Part shown: positions 13,344 to 20,082 of the stretch, piece by piece
How positions within the stretch are numbered: position 1 is the first letter of the stretch
How the letters are laid out: each line of letters opens with the position of its first letter
Assembly: GCA_035640475.1 (NCBI GenBank)
Contig: DASQWC010000009.1
Coordinates: forward strand, 1 to 22,086
DNA length: 22,086 bases
From: DASQWC01 sp035640475
Lineage (GTDB): Bacteria > Actinomycetota > JAICYB01
Direction: 5' to 3'
Position numbers and translations under genes: made by a program
Notes under the pieces: model-generated
Told to the model about the DNA's origin: nothing
What the model saw: only the letters and a program-made list of their open reading frames with translations
Databases searched by the model: none

Positions 13344-15431
13344 CTAGTTGAGCAGGTTGGCGAGCTCGGTCTCGCCGATGATCTCGACTCCCAGCTCGCG
13401 TGCCTTGTCGAGCTTCGACCCGGCGTTGTCCCCGGCCACCAGGAAGTCGGTTCTCTTCGAAACACTCGATGTGACCTTGGCTCCGCGCTCGGTGAGCAGT
13501 CGAGACGCTTCGTCGCGGCTCCACTCGTCGAGCGTCCCGGTGATGACGAATGTCTTGCCGACGAGCGGGCCAGTTGCGGCCCGTCGTTCCTCCTCCATTC
13601 GGACACCGGCCGCACGCAGCTTCTCCAGCAGCTCGGCCACCGACGGGCGCTTGAAGTAGTCGACGATCGACTCCGCCACCGTGCGTCCGACACCCTCGAT
13701 GTTGAGCAGGTCGTCGACGGACGCGGAGGCAACCTTCTCGATCGAGCCGAAATGGTCGGCGATGTCCCGGGCCGTGGTTGAGCCGACGTGCCGGATGCCC
13801 AGACCGTAGAGCAGCCGATCGATCGGACGATCCTTCGCTCGAGCCACAGCAGCGAGAAGGTTCGAGATCGACTTGTCCTTGAAGAGCGGGAGCTTTGCGA
13901 TGTGCTCCTCGGTCAGGCTGAAGATGTCGGCAACGTCGGTGATGAGGCCGAGGTCGAGCAGCCCTTTGATCGTCTTGTGGCCGAGGTGGTCGATGTCCAT
14001 CGCGCCGCGTCCCGCGAAGTGGCCGATGCCCTCGAGGATCTGTGCCGGACACGCGAGGTTCGGGCACCGGATGACGACTTCGTCCTCGGGACGCTCGACC
14101 CGCGTTCCACACACCGGACATTTCGCCGGCATCTTGAACTTCTTCTCCTTCCCCGTCCGTTTGGACGGGATCGGAGCGACGACCTCCGGGATGACGTCGC
14201 CGGCACGTCGCACGACGACGTAGTCGCCGATCAACAGGTCTTTGCGTTCGATCTCGTCGGCGTTGTGCAGCGTGGCCGTCGTGACCGTCACGCCGCCGAC
14301 GTGCACCGGCTCGAGGACGGCAAACGGCGTGATCGCGCCCGTCCGGCCGACGTTCACCTCGATGTCGCGAAGCTGCGTCGTCTTCTCCTCGGGCGGGAAC
14401 TTGAAGGCGATGGCCCATCTCGGCGCCTTGGCCGTCGCGCCGAGGTCGAATTGGGCTTCCATGTCGTCGACCTTGATGACCGCGCCGTCGATCTCGTGGT
14501 CGAGATCGTGCCGCTTGTCGGCGAGCCCGTCGCAGAACTTTTTGACGTCGTCGAGCGTGCTCGCCTGGATGGACTCCGGATGCACCCGGAGCCCAATCGA
14601 GCGCAGGTAGTCGAAGACCTCAGCGTGGCTCGCGAAGCGCTTGCGATCGACCCGGACGAGCCCATGGAAGAAGATCGACAGTGGACGTGACGCCGTGATC
14701 TGCGGATCCTTCACACGCAGCGTCCCCGCCGACGCGTTGCGCGGGTTCGCGAAGAGCGTCTTGTCGGCTTCACCGAGCTCTCTGTTGACCTGCTCGAAAT
14801 CCTCCAGACGCAGGAATACCTCGCCGCGCACCTCGAGCCACGGAGGCGGATCGTCGGTCCGCAACCGGCCGGGCAGGCCGCGGATCGTGCGGATGTTGGG
14901 CGTGACGTCTTCGCCGACGCTCCCGTCGCCGCGCGTAGCTCCGCGCACGTAACGGCCGTCTTCGTAGACGACGACAACCGAGACGCCGTCGATCTTCGGC
15001 TCGCATACAAACGTCGGTTCGGAATCGAGGCCGCGCACGACGCGCGCGTACCACGCATCGAGCTCCTCGAAGCTGAACGCGTTGTCCAAGGACAGCAGGC
15101 GTGATGAGTGCTGCACCGGCGCGAAGAGCTCCGACGGCGGTGCGCCGACTCGCTGCGTGGGCGAGTCCGGCGTGATGAGCTCCGGGAACTCCTCCTCGAT
15201 CGCCGTGAGATCGCGGACGAGCTTGTCGAATTCGGCGTCTGAGAGCTCAGGCGCGTCGAGCACGTGATAGCGGTAGTTGTGGTGCTCGATCTGCGCGCGC
15301 AGCTCCTCGGCCCGGACGCGCGCGTCGGCGAACGCTGCTTCTTCTGAGGGGGCCGCAGTCGCGGCATCCTGCGAGGGGGCCGCCGACGCGGCATCCTGCG
15401 AGGCGGCATCCTGTTTCTTGGACACGGTCAT
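13344..15431 (-). CDS. ligA: NAD-dependent DNA ligase
   Basis: 695 residues. The N-terminal Ia/adenylation domain holds the adenylated Lys146 in CEPKIDGVS, with RNASAGTLR and DGAVIKVDD further on; an OB domain with GRTGAITPFAVLEPV; a four-cysteine zinc finger (Cys438, 441, 456, 461); helix-hairpin-helix repeats; and a C-terminal BRCT domain from about residue 616 (LVGKTFVITGTLDEWSRDEA). It seals nicks in replication and repair using NAD+. It has an extra N-terminal Ala/Gln/Ser-rich tail of about 33 residues with an internal repeat, so it is slightly longer than the usual 670. ATG start lies 4 bases after the stop of the upstream gene, with no clear ribosome-binding site; no later ATG is available before the conserved region. 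Confidence 0.97.
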   Translation of the reverse strand: MTVSKKQDAASQDAASAAPSQDAATAAPSEEAAFADARVRAEELRAQIEHHNYRYHVLDAPELSDAEFDKLVRDLTAIEEEFPELITPDSPTQRVGAPPSELFAPVQHSSRLLSLDNAFSFEELDAWYARVVRGLDSEPTFVCEPKIDGVSVVVVYEDGRYVRGATRGDGSVGEDVTPNIRTIRGLPGRLRTDDPPPWLEVRGEVFLRLEDFEQVNRELGEADKTLFANPRNASAGTLRVKDPQITASRPLSIFFHGLVRVDRKRFASHAEVFDYLRSIGLRVHPESIQASTLDDVKKFCDGLADKRHDLDHEIDGAVIKVDDMEAQFDLGATAKAPRWAIAFKFPPEEKTTQLRDIEVNVGRTGAITPFAVLEPVHVGGVTVTTATLHNADEIERKDLLIGDYVVVRRAGDVIPEVVAPIPSKRTGKEKKFKMPAKCPVCGTRVERPEDEVVIRCPNLACPAQILEGIGHFAGRGAMDIDHLGHKTIKGLLDLGLITDVADIFSLTEEHIAKLPLFKDKSISNLLAAVARAKDRPIDRLLYGLGIRHVGSTTARDIADHFGSIEKVASASVDDLLNIEGVGRTVAESIVDYFKRPSVAELLEKLRAAGVRMEEERRAATGPLVGKTFVITGTLDEWSRDEASRLLTERGAKVTSSVSKRTDFLVAGDNAGSKLDKARELGVEIIGETELANLLN
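15351..15404. repeat. Two 27-bp tandem repeats in the ligA 5' end
   Basis: Two adjacent 27-base units (15351-15377 and 15378-15404) differ at only a few positions and share GCGGCATCCTGCGAGG; a truncated third copy follows. They encode SQDAA(S/T)AAP in the N-terminal tail of LigA. Confidence 0.8.
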
Positions 15432-15435
15432 AACG

Positions 15436-16425
15436 CTACGGCACGACGGCGAAGCCCTTGACGTACGTACCGCGCGCGCTCAAGCGAACCGGACGAGCGT
15501 CGTTGAGATCTCGCGCGTACAGCGCGCCGTCGATCACGTAGACGAGGGCCGAGCCGTTCCGCGACCATCCGAGCTCCTCTGCCCCGTCGGCGACGCGCCG
15601 CGGCGGCTTCGAGCTGGACTCCAGCACCCACGTGCCCCACTTGTTCGATCGATCACGAGCCGAGAACGCGACGAAGCCCTGCGGACTGGTCGCGGCGAGC
15701 TTCGCCCAGCCCTCGAAGACGACGCGGCGCGACCCCAATCGGATTCCATCCAGGTCCGCGATGGCAACGCGCGGCTTCGCTCCCTCCGGGTCGATGAGAT
15801 ACAGGACCTCAGATCCTTCCGGCGAGACTGCGAGCGGTGCCGCGTCGTCGGCGACCTTCGATGCCAGCGGCCGCCGACCGGAAACCCGAATGGAGACGAA
15901 GTCCTTACCGATGACGGTGAGGAAGTGCTCCCGATCCTTCCAGATCATGCGGCCGCCGCTGTATCTGCTGACCAGGAGATCGTTTCCTCGGCTGCCGGGG
16001 TCGACCGCGACAAGGTCGCGGTCGGACAGCAGCTCACCGGCGACGAAGCGGTTGTCCGGCGTCCAGCCGAGACCGATGCTGAGCCGCTCGGACACCTGCC
16101 ACCGCTCGCGGGTCTCGAGGTCGAGCAGCCACAGACTCCCCGCGCGTCTCAGGTAGCCGAGCCAGCGTCCGTCGGCGTCCGGCCAGACCTGGAGCGTGTC
16201 CTTCGGCAGCGACGCAACGCGCCGTTCGTCACCGGAGGCAAGCTCACGGACGAACACACCGTGTTCGGTCGCGTAGACGACGCGTCCGGGGTTCGTGCCG
16301 GTGCGCAGTTGTCCGAGCCCGTAGGCGGCGCCACCGGCGACGATCGCGACGAGCACCAGGCCGACGATGAGCCGACCGCGTGAGAACTCCGGCCTACGCG
16401 AGGGCTCTCGCGATCGTTCCGCCAC
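15436..16425 (-). CDS. Membrane-anchored beta-propeller-like (TolB/WD40-like) protein, unknown function
   Basis: 329 residues. A basic N-terminus (AERSREPSRRPEFSRGR) is followed by one membrane helix (LIVGLVLVAIVAGGAAYGLG) and then an extracytoplasmic part built of repeated beta blades: VVYATEHGVFVRELASG, LGYLRRAGSLWLLDLETRE, PLAVSPEGSEVLYLIDPEG, LGWSRNGSALVYVIDGALYARDL. The SPEG/LYLID and WSRNG/LVYV pattern is that of TolB-like or PQQ-like propellers. The GTG at 16425 is chosen for an ACGAGG site 6 bases upstream and because it precedes the basic residues and helix; it overlaps the mnmA end by 32 bases. The frame is open far upstream, but that is an mnmA shadow. No enzyme motif is visible. 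Possible roles are binding protein or envelope scaffold. Confidence 0.75.
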   Translation of the reverse strand: MAERSREPSRRPEFSRGRLIVGLVLVAIVAGGAAYGLGQLRTGTNPGRVVYATEHGVFVRELASGDERRVASLPKDTLQVWPDADGRWLGYLRRAGSLWLLDLETRERWQVSERLSIGLGWTPDNRFVAGELLSDRDLVAVDPGSRGNDLLVSRYSGGRMIWKDREHFLTVIGKDFVSIRVSGRRPLASKVADDAAPLAVSPEGSEVLYLIDPEGAKPRVAIADLDGIRLGSRRVVFEGWAKLAATSPQGFVAFSARDRSNKWGTWVLESSSKPPRRVADGAEELGWSRNGSALVYVIDGALYARDLNDARPVRLSARGTYVKGFAVVP

Positions 16426-17458
16426 CGACGACCTCGTCACCGTCGTAGAGGACGACGGCCTGGCCCGGCGCGACCGACTCGACCGGCCGCGCAAACTCGA
16501 GTCGGAAGCCGTCGCCGGTCGGTGTGAACGTCGCTTCGGTTTCCGCTCCGTGATAGCGGACGACCGCAGTGAGCGCCGCACCGTCCGCCGGTGCGATTCC
16601 GGCGACGAACCGGGGCCGCACGGCCTCGAGACCTCTCGCTTGCAATGCGGGGCGGTCGCCGACCACCAGCGTGTTTGCGTGGGGCAGCAACGCAGTGACG
16701 TAGCTCGCCTGGGAGCCGAACGATCCGAGGCCGCGCCGCTGTCCGATCGTGTAGAAGGGCAGGCCTCGATGCTCGCCGACGACTTCGCCGTTGCGATCGA
16801 CGATCGGGCCCGAGCGCACGGCGGCGGGGACGCGTTCGGCGATGACGTCGCCGGGCTTGCGGCCCTCACCGACGAAGCACACCTCGACGGAGTCGTCGCG
16901 GCCGGCGTTCGGGAGGCCGAGCCTGTGAGCAAGCTCGCGGACGTCGTCCTTGCTCTCGATCTCTCCGATCGGGAACAAGACGCGCTCGAGGACGGCCCGC
17001 CCGACGGCATACAGCACGTAGCTCTGGTCCTTGGCGCGGTTGCGCGCGCGCAGAAGGCGTCCGTCCTGCACGCGCGCATAGTGACCGGTGATGAGCCCGT
17101 CGAAGCCGAGCATCTGCGCGCGCTCCCAGAGTGCGCCGAAACGGACGCGCTCGTTGCAGCGCACACACGGGTTCGGCGTGAGCCCGTTCGCATAGTCGGC
17201 GACGAACGGACCGACGACCTCGGCGGCAAACGAGTCGCGGAAATCCAGCGTGTAGTGCGCGATCCCGATGACGTCGGCGGCCCGGCGGGCATCGGCGACG
17301 GCGTCGAGCGTGCAGCACCCTTTGACGAGACGCGTCTCCTCGTCGGGGAACTCCCATTGCTTGAGCGTGACTCCGGTGACATCGTGGCCGGCCTGCCGCG
17401 CCAGCGCGGCCGCCACGGACGAGTCGACGCCGCCGGACATGGCGGCCAGCAGACGCAT
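16394..17458 (-). CDS. mnmA: tRNA-specific 2-thiouridylase
   Basis: 354 residues. An N-terminal PP-loop SGGVDSS (8-14) binds ATP, with catalytic Cys98 in LTPNPCVRCNERVRF and Cys194 in SVEVCFVGEG; GHYARV, KDQSYVLY and GLPFYTIGQRRGLG are further family signatures. It adds sulfur to U34 of tRNA(Lys/Glu/Gln), receiving persulfide sulfur that begins on a cysteine desulfurase. ATG overlaps the stop of the upstream desulfurase gene by one base (TGATG), which matches the functional link. The frame upstream of the ATG is only a shadow of that gene. Cytoplasmic. Confidence 0.97.
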   Translation of the reverse strand: MRLLAAMSGGVDSSVAAALARQAGHDVTGVTLKQWEFPDEETRLVKGCCTLDAVADARRAADVIGIAHYTLDFRDSFAAEVVGPFVADYANGLTPNPCVRCNERVRFGALWERAQMLGFDGLITGHYARVQDGRLLRARNRAKDQSYVLYAVGRAVLERVLFPIGEIESKDDVRELAHRLGLPNAGRDDSVEVCFVGEGRKPGDVIAERVPAAVRSGPIVDRNGEVVGEHRGLPFYTIGQRRGLGSFGSQASYVTALLPHANTLVVGDRPALQARGLEAVRPRFVAGIAPADGAALTAVVRYHGAETEATFTPTGDGFRLEFARPVESVAPGQAVVLYDGDEVVGGGTIARALA

Positions 17459-18603
17459 CAGCGTTTCGAGAAAGAGCGGAGGCGCTCGACGATCGGTGGC
17501 AGCTCGGTGAGGACGGCGTCGATGTTCTCGTCGGTCGTGTCGCGGCCGACGGTCAGACGCAACGCGCCCTGGGCCCACTGCTTCTGGATGCCGCACGCGC
17601 TCAGCACGTAGGACGGCTCGACCGAGCCCGATTGGCAAGCCGAGCCCGTCGACGCGCAAATGCCCTTCGCGTCGAGCATCAGCAGGACGTCCTCACCGAC
17701 GACGCCTTTGATCGACACGTTGAGGTTGTGGGGCAGACGGTGCGTCGGGTCGCCGTTGAGCCGCACATCGGGGATCCGGTCGGCGAGCTCGTCAAGGAGA
17801 CGGTCGCGCATGGCCTGCCATCTCGGCGCCTGGGTCTCGAGCTCGGAGGTGACGACCTCTGCCGCCGCACCGAACCCGACGACTCCCGCCGGGTTCTCGG
17901 TTCCAGAACGTCTGCCTCGCTCCTGGCCGCCACCGTGAGTGTGCGCGACGAGCTTCACGCCGCGCCTGACGTAGAGCGCACCGGTGCCCTTCGGACCGCC
18001 GATCTTGTGCGCGGAGAACGCAGCGAGGTCGACGCCCAGCTCTTTCACGTCGACGGGGATCTTGCCGAGCGCTTGGACGGCGTCGGTGAACGTGAGGACG
18101 CCGCGGTCGCGGCAGATTGCCGCGACCGCGGCGACCGGCTCGATCGTTCCGATCTCGTTGTTCGCGAGCATGAGAGCCACGAGGATCGTGTCGTCGCGGA
18201 TGCGGTCTGCGACCGCATCCGCGTCGACCATCCCGGCGAAGTCCACCGGGAAGAACTCGATGTCGAAGCCCCGATCGCCCAGCCACTCGGCGGAGTCGAG
18301 TACGGCGTGGTGCTCGATCTTCGGGAGCAGAATGTGGCGTCCCTCGTGCTCCTGGGCCCACGCGGCGCCCTTCACGGCAAGGTTGTCGGCCTCCGTTCCC
18401 CCGCCGGTGAACACGAGCTCCTCCGGCGACGCGCCGATGGCGAACGCGAGCTTCTCACGGGCTTCGTCGATGCCCTTGCGCGCCTCCCGACCGACGGCGT
18501 AGATGCTCGATGGATTCCCCCACCGGTCCTCGAGGAACGGCAGCATCGCCTCCCGCACCTGGGGGAGGATGGGAGCCGTAGCGGCGTAATCGAGGTAGTG
18601 CAT
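17458..18603 (-). CDS. iscS: Cysteine desulfurase (IscS/NifS-like)
   Basis: 381 residues beginning MHYLDYAATAPILPQV, typical for the aminotransferase class V desulfurases. PLP Lys200 is in SAHKIGGPKG; His99, Asp174 and Gln177 are the usual cofactor contacts; the persulfide Cys323 is in ASTGSACQSGSVEPS. It removes sulfur from cysteine for Fe-S clusters and tRNA thiolation; the overlap with mnmA argues for tRNA thiolation as one use. No iscU or suf genes are in the window. The ATG lies 28 bases from the divergent galT-like start. Two long inverted repeats lie inside the gene (18099-18133, 18190-18228). Confidence 0.95.
   Translation of the reverse strand: MHYLDYAATAPILPQVREAMLPFLEDRWGNPSSIYAVGREARKGIDEAREKLAFAIGASPEELVFTGGGTEADNLAVKGAAWAQEHEGRHILLPKIEHHAVLDSAEWLGDRGFDIEFFPVDFAGMVDADAVADRIRDDTILVALMLANNEIGTIEPVAAVAAICRDRGVLTFTDAVQALGKIPVDVKELGVDLAAFSAHKIGGPKGTGALYVRRGVKLVAHTHGGGQERGRRSGTENPAGVVGFGAAAEVVTSELETQAPRWQAMRDRLLDELADRIPDVRLNGDPTHRLPHNLNVSIKGVVGEDVLLMLDAKGICASTGSACQSGSVEPSYVLSACGIQKQWAQGALRLTVGRDTTDENIDAVLTELPPIVERLRSFSKR
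18099..18133. repeat. 16-bp perfect inverted repeat inside iscS
   Basis: Arm 18099-18114 (CGCCGCGGTCGCGGCA) pairs without mismatch with 18118-18133 across a 3-base loop, and two more pairs form beyond one mismatch. It encodes residues around VAAICRDRG of the desulfurase. Confidence 0.85.
18190..18228. repeat. Second long inverted repeat inside iscS
   Basis: Arm 18190-18207 pairs with 18211-18228 at 17 of 18 positions around a 3-base loop; the inner 13 pairs (CGCGGATGCGGTC) are perfect. It encodes residues around VDADAVADRIRDD and lies about 60 bases from the first repeat. Confidence 0.85.
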
Positions 18604-18612
18604 CCGGCGTCA

Positions 18613-18618
18613 ATGATA
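18613..18618 (-). promoter_or_regulatory. Possible -10 box for the iscS operon
   Basis: TATCAT on the minus strand (5 of 6 to TATAAT) ends 9 bases before the iscS ATG, which would give an almost leaderless transcript. No clear -35 box is seen within the galT-like coding region. Confidence 0.35.
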
Positions 18619-18631
18619 GGAGTGCCACGGC

Positions 18632-19513
18632 GTGCCCGAGCTGCGCTTCGATCCCCTCGGCCGGCGGCAGATCCTGCTCGCGCCCGAGCGCGCGCAACGC
18701 GGTGCGCCGACGTGGGAACCCTTCGAGCCCGATCCGGCTCCGTGTGACTTCTGCGGCGGCCGCGAGGGACGCACGCCCGCCGAGACCTTCTCGATTCGAG
18801 ATTCCGAAACGGCTGCCGACACACCGGGGTGGTCGGTGCGTGTGGTCCCGAACCTCTACCCGGCGACCGCGCTGCACGAGGTGGTCATTCACACACCCGA
18901 CCACTACGAACACTTCGAGGACCAGGACTTGGCGCACCGCGTCGACGTCCTGCGCGCGTACCGATCACGCATCCGCTCGGCTCCCACTGCCGCGGTCGTT
19001 GCGGTGTGGAATCGCGGGAAGTCGGCCGGAGCATCAAGGTCTCATCCACACGGCCAGATCTTCGGGTTGGATGTCGTCCCGCCCACGCTCGAACGAGAGA
19101 TCAAGGCATTCGGCGAGAAGGACGATCTGCTGCCGGCGATGAGTGACGATCCCGACCTATGTGTCGCGGAGCGCGACGGCGCGCGCATCGTTGCGCATCC
19201 CGTTCCCTTCGTGGCCGAGGAGCTGCTTATCGTGCCGCCGTACAACACCCGACTGGAGGGCCTCGGCGACGGACAGCTCGAGCTGGCCGCCGATCTCCTC
19301 GCCGAGACGATGGAAAGGCTCTTGCGCGCGTTCGGTCGCGGCATTCCGTTCAACCTCGTCGTCCATACGGCTCCGCGCGGTGTCGAACGATTTCATTGGC
19401 ACGCGCACCTGATGCCTCGCACCGCCGTGTGGGGCGGGCTCGAGATGGGGGCCGAGCTTCCCATCGTCGCGGCCGATCCCTACGAAACGGCCCGGAGACT
19501 GCGCGGCTCCTGA
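18632..19513 (+). CDS. galT: Galactose-1-phosphate uridylyltransferase-like protein (HIT superfamily)
   Basis: 293 residues. The N-terminus PELRFDPLGRRQILLAPERA, CDFC (38-41, a zinc-type pair), NLYPA...HEVVIHTPDHY and SHPHGQIFG (His138, His140, Gln142) match GalT; His140 would be the uridylylated nucleophile. The second HIT-like half ends with FHWHAHLMPR. It should exchange UMP between UDP-glucose and galactose-1-phosphate or a related sugar phosphate; it is shorter than the 348-residue E. coli enzyme, and no galK or galE is nearby, so the substrate is uncertain. GTG start is supported by AGGAG 9 bases upstream. The last 34 bases overlap the end of the convergent cyclic-nucleotide-binding gene. 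Confidence 0.87.
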   Translation: MPELRFDPLGRRQILLAPERAQRGAPTWEPFEPDPAPCDFCGGREGRTPAETFSIRDSETAADTPGWSVRVVPNLYPATALHEVVIHTPDHYEHFEDQDLAHRVDVLRAYRSRIRSAPTAAVVAVWNRGKSAGASRSHPHGQIFGLDVVPPTLEREIKAFGEKDDLLPAMSDDPDLCVAERDGARIVAHPVPFVAEELLIVPPYNTRLEGLGDGQLELAADLLAETMERLLRAFGRGIPFNLVVHTAPRGVERFHWHAHLMPRTAVWGGLEMGAELPIVAADPYETARRLRGS

Positions 19514-19905
19514 GCGGCCTCGCGAAGCTCGGTGACCATTCCCGACAGCAAGCGCCGTCCTACCGATGGGATCCGCGCGAGCATCCCGCGGAAGGCACCG
19601 GCCGAGAAGACGAGTAGCCGCGCCGGCGACTGCGTCTGCACGGTCTGTGCGTGCGGACGTCCGTCGACCAGACCGAGCTCGCCGAAGTACGCGCCCGGCG
19701 TCAGGGACACGGAGCCGTTCCCGTTCGAAGCGGCACCGCTCACCAGAACGACGAACTCTCGCACCGTCCGACCGCCGTGGACGATCGTCCGCCCGGCCGG
19801 AACGTCGACCGAGTCGGCGACCCCGGCGATCCACCGCAAATCGTCCGGACGGCAACCCGCGAACAGTGCCAGCTTCTTGATCTCTTCCACTTTCGGATCT
19901 CGCAC
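19480..19905 (-). CDS. Stand-alone cyclic nucleotide-binding domain protein
   Basis: 141 residues that are almost entirely one Crp-type cNMP-binding domain: LALFAGCRPDDLRWIA, DVPAGRTIVHGG, EFVVLVSGAA, GAYFGELGLVDGRPHAQTV, and a final helix MLARIPSVGRRLLSGMV. There is no DNA-binding domain or enzymatic partner. The phosphate-binding cassette has the FGE (74-76) but the Arg that holds the cyclic phosphate in CRP (PRSA-type) is replaced by His85, so cAMP binding may be lost or altered. GTG start follows GAGGAGG at good spacing. A role as a regulatory protein-interaction module is only a guess. Confidence 0.85.
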   Translation of the reverse strand: MRDPKVEEIKKLALFAGCRPDDLRWIAGVADSVDVPAGRTIVHGGRTVREFVVLVSGAASNGNGSVSLTPGAYFGELGLVDGRPHAQTVQTQSPARLLVFSAGAFRGMLARIPSVGRRLLSGMVTELREAAQEPRSLRAVS

Positions 19906-19934
19906 CTCGGCCTCCTCGGGGCTCGACTTCGCTC

Positions 19935-19963
19935 ACCGTAGGGGAGCCGACCCCGCTGGTCAT
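19935..19963 (-). promoter_or_regulatory. Possible promoter of the cNMP-domain gene
   Basis: On the minus strand ATGACC and TACGGT are separated by 17 bases, and the second box ends 29 bases before the GTG start. Matches to the sigma-70 consensus are partial (4 of 6 and 3 of 6). Confidence 0.3.
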
Positions 19964-20070
19964 CGTCCCGGACGAGGAACCCGCGTCATCCGCCGAGCGC
20001 GGTCGCTCCTCCTACCGAGGAAGGAGCCGCGAGGCGACCTCAGGATGATGAGTGTGCTCCGGCAAGCGCC

Positions 20071-20076
20071 TACGCT
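20071..20076 (+). promoter_or_regulatory. Possible -10 box for a leaderless kinase transcript
   Basis: TACGCT ends 6 bases before the GTG start, so transcription could begin at the start codon itself. GAGG lies only 1 base before the GTG, too close for normal ribosome binding. No -35 box is evident. Confidence 0.25.
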
Positions 20077-20082
20077 TGAGGC

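Larger units (their letters stand above)
19906..20082. other. Intergenic region between divergent cNMP-domain and histidine-kinase genes
   Basis: 177 bases without a gene. It must contain two divergent promoters; candidates are listed separately. An imperfect inverted repeat GCTCCT / AGGAGC (about 20005-20027) is visible but has no T-run. Confidence 0.5.

Noticed and set aside
14489..14508. 8-bp inverted repeat with 4-base loop in ligA
   Set aside because: Several repeats of this arm length are expected by chance in a window of this size.
16426..17382. In-frame upstream extension of the propeller gene through mnmA
   Set aside because: The extension reads mnmA in another frame with Ser/Arg/Thr-rich text; the GTG at 16425 with a ribosome-binding site gives a sensible anchor.
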